Positions 52,877-62,755 of a stretch of 64,000 nucleotides of DNA are shown here, piece by piece (the first letter of the stretch is position 1; the number at the start of each line of letters is the position of its first letter). Source of the stretch: CAWCAW01 sp963714125 (GTDB lineage: Bacteria; Actinomycetota; Acidimicrobiia; Acidimicrobiales; UBA8190). The stretch is from NCBI GenBank assembly GCA_963714125.1, contig OY970234.1, forward strand, positions 1,054,001 through 1,118,000. Reading direction: 5' to 3'. The position numbers were made by a program, and so were the translations under genes. The notes under the pieces are model-generated. The model made no database searches. It saw only the letters and a list, made by a program, of their open reading frames with translations, and was not told where the DNA came from.

Positions 52877-53443
52877 GTGGGGCTCGAAGACCTACAACAC
52901 AACTTCCTGACGGGCCGGTTGGAGGATCTCGTCAAGTGGGCGCGGACCGCGTCCATGTGGCCGGTCACCTTCGGCTTGGCGTGCTGCGCCATTGAGATGA
53001 TGGCCGTCGGCACCGCCGACTACGACATCAGCCGCTTCGGCATGGAGGTGTTTCGGGCCTCTCCTCGCCAGGCCGACCTCATGATCGTGGCGGGACGAGT
53101 CAGCCAGAAGATGGCTCCGGTTTTGCGCCAGGTCTACGACCAGATGATGGAGCCCAAGTGGGTCATCTCCATGGGCGTCTGCGCATCGACCGGCGGCATG
53201 TTCAACAACTACGCCATCGTGCAAGGCGTCGACCAGATTGTGCCGGTCGATGTGTACGCGCCGGGCTGTCCTCCCAACCCCGAAACATTGCTGCACGCCA
53301 TCTTGACGCTGCACGAGAAGGTGCGTACCGGTGAGATCACTCGCCGCCGCACGCCCGCCGATGGTGGCGCGTCGGGTCCCGAAGAGTTGGCCGGATGGGT
53401 GCCCGAGCGTCCGGAGGCGACTCGACTGGGGACGCCGCGATGA
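52877..53443 (+). CDS. nuoB: NADH-quinone oxidoreductase subunit B
   Basis: 188 aa. It carries cluster N2, the last iron-sulfur centre before quinone. Ligand cysteines are in FGLACCAIEMM, MGVCASTGGMF and PGCPPNPETLL. GTG 52877 follows AAGGAGG. The C-terminal 25 residues are a variable tail. It overlaps nuoC by ATGA. Confidence 0.95.
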   Translation: MGLEDLQHNFLTGRLEDLVKWARTASMWPVTFGLACCAIEMMAVGTADYDISRFGMEVFRASPRQADLMIVAGRVSQKMAPVLRQVYDQMMEPKWVISMGVCASTGGMFNNYAIVQGVDQIVPVDVYAPGCPPNPETLLHAILTLHEKVRTGEITRRRTPADGGASGPEELAGWVPERPEATRLGTPR

Positions 53444-53928
53444 GCGCCAGCGTCGGTACTTCGGCGGCGGGTGCGGTGGCGCCCGGTGGTGCGTCGGAGA
53501 TCGTGTTCCCTCCTCGTGACGGGTACCACGCCGCCGTGGCGGCCTACAAAGAGGGCGGCTTCGACATGCTCTCTGACGTGACGGCGGTCGACTACCTGAC
53601 GCACCCGGGGCGAACGTTGCCCGACGGGGTTGCGCCCGAACGCTTCGAAATCGTCGCCAACTTGTTGTCGCTGCGCGAGGCGCGCCGGGTGCGCGTGCGC
53701 GTGCAGGTGCCCGACGACGATGCCGTGATCGCCACCTTGTGGGACCTGTACCCGGGGGCCGAGGCCATGGAGCGCGAGATCTTCGACATGTTCGGGATCC
53801 GCTTTACGGGCCATCCCGATCTGACGCGCATCTTGATGCCCGAGGATTGGGAGGGGTACCCGCTGCGCAAGGACTACGGCGTGGGTCGCGTTCCCGTGCA
53901 GTTCAAAGCGGCGCCGGGGCCGAGGTGA
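53440..53928 (+). CDS. nuoC: NADH-quinone oxidoreductase subunit C
   Basis: 162 aa peripheral-arm subunit, recognised by LYPGAEAMEREIFDMFGIRFTGHPDLTRIL followed by EDWEGYPLRKDY, the 30-kDa signature. The ATG is fixed by its overlap with the nuoB stop. The first 25 residues are a Ser/Gly/Ala-rich extension. Confidence 0.94.
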   Translation: MSASVGTSAAGAVAPGGASEIVFPPRDGYHAAVAAYKEGGFDMLSDVTAVDYLTHPGRTLPDGVAPERFEIVANLLSLREARRVRVRVQVPDDDAVIATLWDLYPGAEAMEREIFDMFGIRFTGHPDLTRILMPEDWEGYPLRKDYGVGRVPVQFKAAPGPR

Positions 53929-55358
53929 GTGCGCCCGATGAGCCCGGCGATCCGGGTGAGACGCACGGCGTGAGCGACGACTTCATCGCGGAGACCGACG
54001 AAGGTGCGCAGGGTCTGCAGGACTTGGCCCACACCTCGCCCGACGAGCTGCGTCGCGAGGTCGGTTCCGTGTTGCGCGTGCCCGAGGGATCGGGGACGGG
54101 CGGTGTGCTCGGAGGGGCGGCGGCTGAGCCTGGCGTGGCCGGCGTGGCTGGCGTGGCCGGCGACAGCGCCGACCTCGACATCGAGATCTCCGACGACGAG
54201 CGCATGATCATCAACTTCGGTCCGCAGCACCCCTCGACTCATGGCGTGCTGCGACTGATGATGGAACTCGACGGCGAAACCGTGGTCCGCACCAAGCCTG
54301 TCATCGGGTACCTCCACACCGGCATGGAGAAGCAGGCCGAGGAACTCACGTACCAACAGGGTTCGACCAACGTCACCCGCATGGACTACCTGTCGCCGCT
54401 CACCAACGAGCTGTGTTTCTCGCTCGCCACCGAAGCCCTGCTCGGCATCGAGATCCCGCCCCGGGCGGTGTGGATCCGCATGCTTCTGGCCGAATTGCAG
54501 CGCATGTCGTCGCACACCATGTGGCTGGCCACCAACGGCATGGACCTCGGGTCGACCACCATGATGATCTTCGGCTTTCGCGAGCGCGAGCTCATCTTGG
54601 GGTTCTTCGAGAAGACCACCGGCTTGCGCATGAACAACAACTTCATCCGTCCCGGTGGCACCGCCGCCGATCTCCCCGACGGATGGGAGGACGACGTCGA
54701 GGTCATCTGCGACAACTTCGCCGCTCGTCTCGGTACCTACGACGAGTTGCTCACTGGTCAGCCCATCTTCCGCCAGCGCACCGAAGGTGTGGGGACCATG
54801 ACGGCCTCCGAAGCACTGGCGCTGTCGGCCACCGGTCCCATCCTGCGTTCGACCGGCATCCCGTGGGACCTGCGCCGCACCATGCCGTACCTCGCCTACG
54901 GAGAAGTCGACTTCGACGTCATCGTGGGTACCTACGGCGACAACTTCGACCGCTACGCCGTGCGCCTGAATGAGATTCGCGAATCGGTGAAGATCGTCCG
55001 CCAAGTGCTCGAGCGGATGCCGAAAGGTGACTACCGGGTCCAGGACAAAAAGGTGACGCCGCCGCCTCGGGCTCGCATCAACGAATCGATGGAAGCACTC
55101 ATCCACCATTTTAAGTTGTTCACCGAGGGGTACAAGGTCCCCGAAGGCGAGGTGTATGTCGCCGTCGAGTCGCCGCGCGGTGAACTCGGTTGCTACATCG
55201 TGTCGGACGGGTCGGCCAAGCCCTACCGCTTGCACATCCGGGGCCCGAGCTTCGTCAACCTGCAGAGCCTGCCGGTCATGTTGCGCGGCGGGCTGGTGGC
55301 TGACGCCATCGCCACCATCTCGTCGGTGGACCCGGTGATGGGGGAGTCGGACCGATGA
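53925..55358 (+). CDS. nuoD: NADH-quinone oxidoreductase subunit D
   Basis: 477 aa from GTG 53925, overlapping the nuoC stop (GTGA). The 49-kDa core begins about residue 85 (INFGPQHPSTHGVLRL) and includes the quinone-site His of that motif, TYQQGSTNVTRMDYL, LAELQRMSSHTMWLA and the C-terminal RGELGCYIVSDG. The first 80 residues, rich in Asp/Glu then Gly/Ala/Val (GVAGVAGVAG), are additional to the usual family length. A later GTG (53970) would shorten this only slightly. Confidence 0.94.
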   Translation: MSAPDEPGDPGETHGVSDDFIAETDEGAQGLQDLAHTSPDELRREVGSVLRVPEGSGTGGVLGGAAAEPGVAGVAGVAGDSADLDIEISDDERMIINFGPQHPSTHGVLRLMMELDGETVVRTKPVIGYLHTGMEKQAEELTYQQGSTNVTRMDYLSPLTNELCFSLATEALLGIEIPPRAVWIRMLLAELQRMSSHTMWLATNGMDLGSTTMMIFGFRERELILGFFEKTTGLRMNNNFIRPGGTAADLPDGWEDDVEVICDNFAARLGTYDELLTGQPIFRQRTEGVGTMTASEALALSATGPILRSTGIPWDLRRTMPYLAYGEVDFDVIVGTYGDNFDRYAVRLNEIRESVKIVRQVLERMPKGDYRVQDKKVTPPPRARINESMEALIHHFKLFTEGYKVPEGEVYVAVESPRGELGCYIVSDGSAKPYRLHIRGPSFVNLQSLPVMLRGGLVADAIATISSVDPVMGESDR

Positions 55359-55948
55359 GCCATCTCTCCCCCGAGCTGCGCCAGCGCGCCACGGAGATGG
55401 TGGCGCTCTACCCGCACCCACGCTCCGCCTTGATCCCGGTGTGCCACCTAGCCCAAGAGCAAGATGGCTGGCTGCATCCTGAGGCCGTCTCCGAGATTGC
55501 CGAGCTGGTGGGTGTCACGCCCGCCGAGGTACTGGGCACGGCGTCGTTCTACGAGATGCTGCGCACCGAGCCCGTCGGCACCTACGTGGTGTCGGTGTGC
55601 ACCAACATCGCCTGCATGTTGCGTGGTGCCTACGAGCTGCTCGAGCACGTCGAAGAGCGTCTGGGCATTCGCGCCGGCGCTACCACCGAGGACGGCACCT
55701 TCACCTTGGAGGACGTCGAGTGCATCGCCGATTGCGGCCGGGCCCCGGCCTTGGCCGTGAACCACCGCTTCTTCGGCGACGTCACCAACGAGTCTTTCGA
55801 CACGCTGGTCGACGATCTCGTGGCCGGCCGCCTAGCTGACGAGGTGCCGGCGCACGGCACCCTCGTGCGGGTGCGGCGTGATGGCGGGCTGCGGGTCAAG
55901 GTAGCGGCCGCTGATGGCGGAGCCGAGGCCGACGGAGCGGCATCATGA
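55355..55948 (+). CDS. nuoE: NADH-quinone oxidoreductase subunit E
   Basis: 197 aa. It binds the [2Fe-2S] cluster N1a through VCTNIACML (C-x4-C) and ECIADCGRAP (C-x3-C). The N-terminal helical bundle is normal (YPHPRSALIPVCHLAQEQDGWL). The last 30 residues are an Ala/Asp/Gly tail. It overlaps both nuoD and nuoF by ATGA. Confidence 0.94.
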   Translation: MSHLSPELRQRATEMVALYPHPRSALIPVCHLAQEQDGWLHPEAVSEIAELVGVTPAEVLGTASFYEMLRTEPVGTYVVSVCTNIACMLRGAYELLEHVEERLGIRAGATTEDGTFTLEDVECIADCGRAPALAVNHRFFGDVTNESFDTLVDDLVAGRLADEVPAHGTLVRVRRDGGLRVKVAAADGGAEADGAAS

Positions 55949-57249
55949 CCGTCACCGAAGCGCCGCGCATTCTCACCTCGCGCCTCGAGCATCCCGACTC
56001 TTTCACCATCGAGCGCTACCTGGCCACGGGCGGATACGAGGGGTTGCGCAAGGCGGTGTCCATGACGCCGCAGGAGGTGGCGGCCGAAGTCGACGCCATC
56101 AGCCTGCTCGGGCGCGGTGGGGCTGGTTTCCCGGCCGGGCGGAAGTGGTCCATGCGTCGGGAGGCGCCGACCACGTACCTGGTTGTCAACGGCGACGAGA
56201 GCGAGCCCGCCACCTTCAAGGATCACCTCCTCCTCGAGCGCGATCCGCACCAGCTGGTGGAAGGCGTCGTCATCTGCGCCTACGCCATCCGAGCCACCCA
56301 GGTCTTCATCTACATCCGCGGTGAGTTCGCCCTTGGCCTGGAACGGGTGCAAGCGGCGGTCAACGAGGCCTACGCCCACGGCGCCATCGGCAACGACATC
56401 TTCGGATCGGGGTACTCGGTCGACGTGGTAGTGCACCCTGGCGCCGGCGCCTACATCTGCGGCGAGGAGACGGCGCTGCTGGAGAGCCTCGAGGGCAAGC
56501 GGGGCTTCCCGCGCATCAAGCCCCCGTACTTTCCCGCTGCGGTCGGCCTCTACGGCGAGCCCACCGTGGTCAACAACGTCGAGACGCTGTCCAACTTGCC
56601 GTGGGTGATGAACAACGGCTCGGCTGCCTTTGCGGCACTAGGGGAGGGCCGCTCGCTAGGCACGCGCCTGTTCGCGCTGGCCGGTCACGTGCGCAACCCG
56701 AACGTCTTCGAAGTGGAGATGGTCAAGACCACCTTCCGCGACCTCATCTACGCCCCCGTGTACGGCGGCGGCATCTTGGGGGGCCGGGAGCTCAAAGCCA
56801 TCATTCCCGGTGGGGTGTCGGCGCCGTGGCTCGGTCCCGAGCACCTCGACGTGCCCTTGGGCCAAGACGAGGTGGGCGCGCTGGGCACCATGCTGGGCTC
56901 GGGGTCGATCGTGGTCATGGACGACTCCACCTGCGTGGTGCGCGCCGCCTGGCGCATCACCCGCTTTTTCTGGCGCGAGTCGTGCGGCCAGTGCACCCCG
57001 TGCCGTGAAGGGGCGGGGTGGCTCGAGAAGATCCTCATGCGCATCGAACAAGGATCCGGTCGCGAAGCCGACATCGACTTGCTCATGGACCTATGCGACA
57101 ACTTGGCTCCCGGGGTGTCGTGGCCGCCGCAACAGACCACCATCTGCGTGCTCGGCTCGTCGATCCCTTCGTCCATTGCATCGGCCATCCGCATGTTCCG
57201 TGACGAACTGCTGGTGCACGTGAAGGAAGGGGGTTGCCCGCATGGCTGA
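55945..57249 (+). CDS. nuoF: NADH-quinone oxidoreductase subunit F
   Basis: 434 aa. This is the NADH-oxidising subunit: glycine-rich NADH/FMN motif GRGGAGFPAGRKWS, NGDESEPATFKD, GAGAYICGEETALLESLEG, and the N3 [4Fe-4S] ligands in SCGQCTPCREG with a fourth Cys about 40 residues later. Full length for the family. It overlaps nuoG by 8 bp. Confidence 0.96.
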   Translation: MTVTEAPRILTSRLEHPDSFTIERYLATGGYEGLRKAVSMTPQEVAAEVDAISLLGRGGAGFPAGRKWSMRREAPTTYLVVNGDESEPATFKDHLLLERDPHQLVEGVVICAYAIRATQVFIYIRGEFALGLERVQAAVNEAYAHGAIGNDIFGSGYSVDVVVHPGAGAYICGEETALLESLEGKRGFPRIKPPYFPAAVGLYGEPTVVNNVETLSNLPWVMNNGSAAFAALGEGRSLGTRLFALAGHVRNPNVFEVEMVKTTFRDLIYAPVYGGGILGGRELKAIIPGGVSAPWLGPEHLDVPLGQDEVGALGTMLGSGSIVVMDDSTCVVRAAWRITRFFWRESCGQCTPCREGAGWLEKILMRIEQGSGREADIDLLMDLCDNLAPGVSWPPQQTTICVLGSSIPSSIASAIRMFRDELLVHVKEGGCPHG

Positions 57250-60031
57250 CCCCGTCGTCACGTCGCATAACGCCAAGGCTCCCAACGTCGAGTCGGGCAG
57301 CACCGTGTCCATCTCCTTGGACGGGCGCACCGTCGAGGCGGCCGCCGGCGATTTCCTCATCGCCGCCGCGGAAAAGGCGGGCGTCTACATCCCGCGCTTC
57401 TGTTACCACCCGCGCATGAAGCCGGTGGGCATGTGCCGCATGTGTCTGGTCGAGGTGTCCGGCCCGCGCGGCGCCACCTTGCAGCCGGCGTGTTACATGC
57501 CCGTGGCCGACGGCATGGAAGTGGTCACCACTTCCGAAAAAGTCCGCAAAGCCCAAGATGGCGTGCTTGAGTTTCTGCTCGTCAACCACCCTCTCGACTG
57601 CCCGGTGTGCGACAAGGGCGGCGAGTGCCCGCTGCAGGACCAGGTCCTGGCGTATGGTCCGGGCGAGAGCCGTTTCGTCGAAGAGAAGCGGCACTGGGCC
57701 AAACCGCTGCCCATCTCGGAACTGGTGCTGCTCGACCGCGAACGCTGCATCCAATGCGGCCGCTGCGTGCGTTTCGCCAACGAGGTAGCGGGCGAGGCGC
57801 AGATCGACTTCGTCGGCCGGGGCGACCAGATCGAGGTGTCCATCTTCGAGGAGCACCCCTTCGCCTCCTACTTCTCGGGCAACACCGTGCAGATCTGCCC
57901 CGTGGGCGCGCTCACCTCCACGGCCTACCGCTTCACGGCGCGCCCCTGGGACCTCGACCAAGTCGAGTCCACGTGCACGACGTGTGCGCTCGGTTGTCGG
58001 GTGGCCGTGCAGTCCTCGACCAACCGCGTCACGCGCATGCTCGGCATCGACAGCGATCCCGTCAACCACAGTTGGCTTTGTGACAAGGGCCGTTATGGGC
58101 TGGAGTCGGTGAACTCCTCCGATCGTCTTGACGAACCGTTGCTGCGCCGCAACGGCGGTGAGTTGGAGCGGGTGTCGTGGGGCGCCGCCTTGGCGGCCGT
58201 GGCCGATCATCTGCGCGGCATCCCCCGCAGCGTCCGGGCGCAGTCCATCGGGGTCATCGGCGGGGCGCGGTTGTCCAACGAGGACGCCTACGCGTGGGCC
58301 AAGTTGGCCAAGGGTGTGCTTGGCACCGACTCGGTCGACGCCCAGATCGGCGACGGTCTTCCCGCCGAGCTGGTCTTGGGACTGCCACGCGCCACCATCG
58401 ACGAGACGTGTGCGGCCAAGTGCGTGGTGACGCTCTCAGGCGACGTGCGCGAAGAGCTTCCCGTGCTGTTCCTGCGTCTGCGCGAGGCGGTCGTCGACAA
58501 CGGTACGCCTCTGGTCGAGATCACCCCCACGACCACATCGGTGAGTGCCTTCGCCACTTCTTCTCTGTTGTACCGGCCCGGCGACGCCGCCGCCCTGGCC
58601 TCCGCTCTGGGAGCGGGTGCGGGGGGCACCCGCCCCGACACCATTGACGAGGCGTCGTGGCAGGCCGCGCTGGGTGCGCTGGCCGCGGCCGGCCCGCAAG
58701 GCGAAGGTGTGGTCGTCGTCTTCGGTCGTCCCTCGCTGGCCGAGCACGGGGCCGTGACGGCCCAAGCCGTGGCCGCCCTGGCGGCGGCGTGGCCGCAGGC
58801 GCGCTTTTTGCCGGCGTTGCGGCGCGGCAACGTCATGGGCGCCCTCGACATGGGTCTCGCTCCGGGAATGCTGCCCGGGCGCGTCTCCCTCGACGAAGGG
58901 CGCCAGTGGTACGGCGACGCGTGGGGGAGTGTGCCCGAAGCCCGCGGCCTCGACACCGCTGGGATTCTGGAAGCCGCCGCCGAAGGCACCATCAACACCC
59001 TGGTGCTGCTGGGGGGCGATCCCCTCGGAGACTTCCCCGACCACAAGCTGGCGCGCGACGCCATCGACCGGGCCACCTTCGTGATAGCGGTCGACTCCTT
59101 CTTGTCGCCATCGTCGTGGCGCGCCGACGTGGTGCTGCCCGCCGCCATGGCCCACGAACGGTCCGGGACGACCACCAACATCGAAGGCCGCGTGTCGCGC
59201 CTCGGTCAGAAGCTCGTAGCCCCCGGCCAGTGCTGGCCCGACTGGATGATCGCCGCCGAGTTGGCGGCGCGACTGGGCGGTGACCTCGGTGTCACCAACG
59301 AAGCCGAGTTGTGGGACGAAATCGAGCGCCTGGCCCCCTCGCACGCCGGCGTCACTCGGCCCGTGCTCGACTCGACGGCTGGGCGCGACGGAATCATCGT
59401 GCCGTTGACGGCATCGCCCGTGCAGCTCACACGGCGCGGTGCCCTGCGCCCCTTCGACCCCATGGCCACTCCCGGCATTGAGGCCGTCGAGCGCCAAGGT
59501 GCTCCGCCGCGCGCCGGCATGGCCGAGCAGAGCGGTGGCGAGGACACGGTCGATTCCAACGGAGCGGCGCCGACGCGCCCCAAGCTGCTGTCCTGGCCCC
59601 AGCCGATCTCCGCTCCGCCGCACCTGCCGCCCACCGACGGCTACTCGTTGCGCCTGGTGTCAGCACGCCGCCTCTATGACGACGGCGTGCTTCTCGAATC
59701 GTGTCCCGAGCTGTCGGCCTTGGTTCCGGGAGCGCCGGTGGTGCGCACCCATTCCTCGGAGTTGGAGCGCCTCGGCCTGAAGTCGGGCGACCTGGCCCGG
59801 TTGCGCTCGGCGCGCGGGGCGGTCGTGCTCGAGGTGGCCGTCGACGACGGCGTGCCGCGCGGATCGGTCGAGGTTGCTTTCAACCAGGGTGGCGCCAACC
59901 GTTCCAGTGCCGACACCACCACTGCTTCTCCGGCTGTCGCCGAACCGGCTGACCGTTCGGCATCCTCGGGGGCGGCCGCGCTCATCACCGCCGGTGATGC
60001 GGTCGCCGATGTTCGCTTGGAGACGGTGTGA
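57242..60031 (+). CDS. nuoG: NADH-quinone oxidoreductase subunit G
   Basis: 929 aa. The N-terminal 220 residues bind a [2Fe-2S] (CYHPRMKPVGMCRMC) and two [4Fe-4S] clusters (HPLDCPVCDKGGECPLQD; CIQCGRCVRF). A further CTTCALGC set near residue 245 suggests the extra N7 cluster found in some bacteria. The rest is a molybdopterin-oxidoreductase-like domain without molybdenum chemistry (VLLGGDPLGDFPDHKL, WRADVVLPAAMAHERSGTTTNIEGRVS). A Pro/Ala-rich insertion occurs before the last 130 residues. Confidence 0.95.
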   Translation: MADPVVTSHNAKAPNVESGSTVSISLDGRTVEAAAGDFLIAAAEKAGVYIPRFCYHPRMKPVGMCRMCLVEVSGPRGATLQPACYMPVADGMEVVTTSEKVRKAQDGVLEFLLVNHPLDCPVCDKGGECPLQDQVLAYGPGESRFVEEKRHWAKPLPISELVLLDRERCIQCGRCVRFANEVAGEAQIDFVGRGDQIEVSIFEEHPFASYFSGNTVQICPVGALTSTAYRFTARPWDLDQVESTCTTCALGCRVAVQSSTNRVTRMLGIDSDPVNHSWLCDKGRYGLESVNSSDRLDEPLLRRNGGELERVSWGAALAAVADHLRGIPRSVRAQSIGVIGGARLSNEDAYAWAKLAKGVLGTDSVDAQIGDGLPAELVLGLPRATIDETCAAKCVVTLSGDVREELPVLFLRLREAVVDNGTPLVEITPTTTSVSAFATSSLLYRPGDAAALASALGAGAGGTRPDTIDEASWQAALGALAAAGPQGEGVVVVFGRPSLAEHGAVTAQAVAALAAAWPQARFLPALRRGNVMGALDMGLAPGMLPGRVSLDEGRQWYGDAWGSVPEARGLDTAGILEAAAEGTINTLVLLGGDPLGDFPDHKLARDAIDRATFVIAVDSFLSPSSWRADVVLPAAMAHERSGTTTNIEGRVSRLGQKLVAPGQCWPDWMIAAELAARLGGDLGVTNEAELWDEIERLAPSHAGVTRPVLDSTAGRDGIIVPLTASPVQLTRRGALRPFDPMATPGIEAVERQGAPPRAGMAEQSGGEDTVDSNGAAPTRPKLLSWPQPISAPPHLPPTDGYSLRLVSARRLYDDGVLLESCPELSALVPGAPVVRTHSSELERLGLKSGDLARLRSARGAVVLEVAVDDGVPRGSVEVAFNQGGANRSSADTTTASPAVAEPADRSASSGAAALITAGDAVADVRLETV

Positions 60032-61248
60032 TGCCGCACCTCTTTGCCCTTGACCCGCTCTACCTCGGCGGCGTGCACTGGTTTGAGCTGCTCGTCGCCG
60101 TGATCAGGGCGGTGGTGGTCTTCGCCGTGCTGATGGGCGCGGTCACCATGATGATCTGGTTCGAGCGCAAGGTCATCTCGGACATGCAGGCGCGCATCGG
60201 GCCCAACCGGGCCGGGCCTTTCGGCACGCTGCAGACGCTGGCCGACGGCATCAAGCTGTTCTTCAAGGAAGACCTGATTCCCGAGCGCTCCGACCGCTTC
60301 GTGTTCAAGCTGGCGCCCTATCTGTCGCTCATCCCCGCCATCGTCTCCTTCGCCATCGTGCCGGTAGGCGGGTACCTGACCATCTCGGGGCACCGCTTCG
60401 AGCTGCAGGTGGCCGACCCGCCCATCGGGATCTTGTTGCTGCTGGCCATGTCGTCGATCTCGGTCTACGGCGTGATGTTGGCGGGATGGTCGTCGGGATC
60501 GAAGTACCCATTGCTCGGTGCGGTGCGCGCCTCGGCGCAGATGATCTCCTACGAAGCGGCCCTGGGCATGACCGTCATCATGGTGGTGCTCTTCACTGGC
60601 GGCGCCTCGGTGGTGGGTTCGCTGTCGACCCGGGCCATCGTCATCAGCCAGTCGCACACGTTCTTCGCCAGCTGGAACCTGCTGCGCACGGGCGTGGTGC
60701 CGTTCGTCATCTTCCTGATCGCCATCACCGCCGAGCTGCAGCGACCGCCCTTCGACCTGGCCGAAGCGGACAGCGAGTTGGTGGGCGGCTTCCACACCGA
60801 GTACTCGTCGATCCGTTTCGCCATCTTCTTCATGGCCGAGTTCATGAGCGTCATCACCATGTCGGCGGTGGTGGTCACGCTGTTCTTCGGCGGCCCCGAC
60901 GGGCCCACGCCCCACATCTACATCCTCAAGTGGCTGGTGCCCATCCTGTGGTTCTTGGGCAAGACCACCGTGTTCCTCTTCATCTACGTGTGGCTGCGGG
61001 CTGCGCTGCCTCGGTTGCGCTACGACCAGCTCATGAACTTGGGCTGGAAGGTGCTCATTCCGTTGTCGCTGGGCTGGACCCTCATCGTGGCCGCCATCAT
61101 CGTGGGCGGGTGGTGGGGACTGGGTGTGATCGTGGCCCTGTTCGCAGCGGCCGCCCTGTTGTTCCGGGCCATCTTCGTGGGGACGGCCCGCCAAGAGGAC
61201 CTCGATGCGCTCGGCCATAGCTCTTCACCGACAGGACCGGTGGGCTGA
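60031..61248 (+). CDS. nuoH: NADH-quinone oxidoreductase subunit H
   Basis: 405 aa membrane subunit with about eight helices that forms the quinone chamber with NuoB and NuoD. Diagnostic: ERKVISDMQARIGPNRAGPFG, LADGIKLFFKED, QMISYEAALGM and ELQRPPFDLAEADSELVGGFHTEYSS. ATG 60031 shares one base with the nuoG stop; GTG 60028 is equally possible. Confidence 0.96.
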   Translation: MPHLFALDPLYLGGVHWFELLVAVIRAVVVFAVLMGAVTMMIWFERKVISDMQARIGPNRAGPFGTLQTLADGIKLFFKEDLIPERSDRFVFKLAPYLSLIPAIVSFAIVPVGGYLTISGHRFELQVADPPIGILLLLAMSSISVYGVMLAGWSSGSKYPLLGAVRASAQMISYEAALGMTVIMVVLFTGGASVVGSLSTRAIVISQSHTFFASWNLLRTGVVPFVIFLIAITAELQRPPFDLAEADSELVGGFHTEYSSIRFAIFFMAEFMSVITMSAVVVTLFFGGPDGPTPHIYILKWLVPILWFLGKTTVFLFIYVWLRAALPRLRYDQLMNLGWKVLIPLSLGWTLIVAAIIVGGWWGLGVIVALFAAAALLFRAIFVGTARQEDLDALGHSSSPTGPVG

Positions 61249-62036
61249 TGGGATTTTTGGACGACCTCAAAGATGACTTCGGGTTCCTGGGCGGCTTCAA
61301 GGTCACCTTGGAGCAGATGGCCAAGCCGCGCATCACGTGGCAGTACCCCAACGAGAAGAAGCCCAAGCCCATTCGCCAGCACGGCCGCCACGTCCTCAAC
61401 CGCTACGAGGACGGCATGGAGAAGTGCATCGGGTGCGAGTTGTGCGCGGGGGTGTGCCCCGCCGACTGCATCTATGTGCGCGGCGCCGACAACGACCCGG
61501 CCGCGCCCACCTCGCCGGGGGAACGCTTCGGGTTCGTCTACGAGATCAACTACCTGCGCTGCATCCACTGCGACATGTGCGTCGAGGCGTGCCCCACCGA
61601 GGCCATCACCGAGACCAAACTCTTCGAGTTCTCCTTCACCAACCGGGCCGACGCCATCTACACCAAAGAAGAATTGCTGGTGGATGACGCCGGGCGCCCC
61701 CAGCACCTTCCCTGGGAAGACTGGAGGGAAGGCGACGATCTGCATACCTCCGCTTGGATGCGCGCCACCGCGCCGGGAGGCAATGCCGAATACGAGGGGA
61801 CCGTGCAGTGGTCCGGCGAACTCGGCTACGGCGTACGCCCCCCCGAAGGTGGCCAGAGCGGTAACCGCGACGATGCCGCCACCGGCATCCGGTCGCTGCG
61901 CGACATCTACGCCCTGCACCTCGACGACAGCGAGCGTTTGCCCGACCAGCGCGGCGTCGAAGGTGTCAAGAATCGGATGAAGGCCAAGGTGGACGCCAAG
62001 AAGGCCCTCATGAAGAAGCGGATGTCGCGCAAGTGA
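61248..62036 (+). CDS. nuoI: NADH-quinone oxidoreductase subunit I
   Basis: 262 aa. It has two [4Fe-4S] motifs, CIGCELCAGVCPADC and CIHCDMCVEACPTEA, that pass electrons towards N2. The C-terminal about 80 residues beyond the ferredoxin core are an extension ending in a Lys-rich helix (MKAKVDAKKALMKKRMSRK), longer than in E. coli. It begins on the last base of the nuoH stop. Confidence 0.95.
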   Translation: MGFLDDLKDDFGFLGGFKVTLEQMAKPRITWQYPNEKKPKPIRQHGRHVLNRYEDGMEKCIGCELCAGVCPADCIYVRGADNDPAAPTSPGERFGFVYEINYLRCIHCDMCVEACPTEAITETKLFEFSFTNRADAIYTKEELLVDDAGRPQHLPWEDWREGDDLHTSAWMRATAPGGNAEYEGTVQWSGELGYGVRPPEGGQSGNRDDAATGIRSLRDIYALHLDDSERLPDQRGVEGVKNRMKAKVDAKKALMKKRMSRK

Positions 62037-62755
62037 TCGCCGCCGTCTCGTCTGTCGACGCCTTCGTCTTCACGGTGGCCGCCCTCATGGTGCTGGGCGG
62101 AGCGGTGGGCGTGGTGCTGGCGCGCAACCCGGTGCACAGCGCCTTGATGCTCGTACTCACCTTGTTCGGCATCGCCGTGCTCTTCGTCGAGGAAGAGGCC
62201 GACTTCCTGGCCGCCGTGCAGGTGATGGTCTACGCCGGCGCCATCGTGGTGTTGTTTTTGTTCGTCATCATGTTCCTCGGCGTCGACCAGCAGGAGAACC
62301 TGGCCGAGGATCCCCTGCGCGGCCAACGGCCCCTCGCCTTTGTACTGGTGGCCCTGGGGCTGGCCGGGTTGCTGGTCCTGGCCGGCGCCGCCCATTGGGC
62401 CGTGGGGGCCCATTCGGTGGCCGGTCCGGCGCAGAACCAGAACGGCGGCGACGTGGCTGCGCTGGGTCGGGCCGTGTTTACCACCTACCTGTTCCCCTTT
62501 GAAATCACCGCGGCGCTGTTGGTGATTGCCGTGGTCGGTGCCGTGGTGTTGGCCCGCCGCCCCCCGCGTGTCGCTCCTGCTCCCGATGACGCTCTGGCTT
62601 CGGTGACGCCGATCATCGACTCGCCCATCGGCGACCCCATGGTGGCTGTGGCCGAAGCGGTGGCCAAGGCGGTTGCCGCCGGTCGCACGGTTGCGCAGCC
62701 GGTCCTCGCCCCAGATGCAGGCGCCGAGGCCGAGTCGCAGGAGGTGTCGGGGTGA
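62033..62755 (+). CDS. nuoJ: NADH-quinone oxidoreductase subunit J
   Basis: 240 aa with five transmembrane helices. The core FTVAALMVLGGAVGVVLARNPVHSALMLVLTLFGIAVLF and VQVMVYAGAIVVLFLFVIMFLG is diagnostic. The last 65 residues are a hydrophilic Ala/Val/Asp tail. GTG start overlaps the nuoI stop. Confidence 0.94.
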   Translation: MIAAVSSVDAFVFTVAALMVLGGAVGVVLARNPVHSALMLVLTLFGIAVLFVEEEADFLAAVQVMVYAGAIVVLFLFVIMFLGVDQQENLAEDPLRGQRPLAFVLVALGLAGLLVLAGAAHWAVGAHSVAGPAQNQNGGDVAALGRAVFTTYLFPFEITAALLVIAVVGAVVLARRPPRVAPAPDDALASVTPIIDSPIGDPMVAVAEAVAKAVAAGRTVAQPVLAPDAGAEAESQEVSG

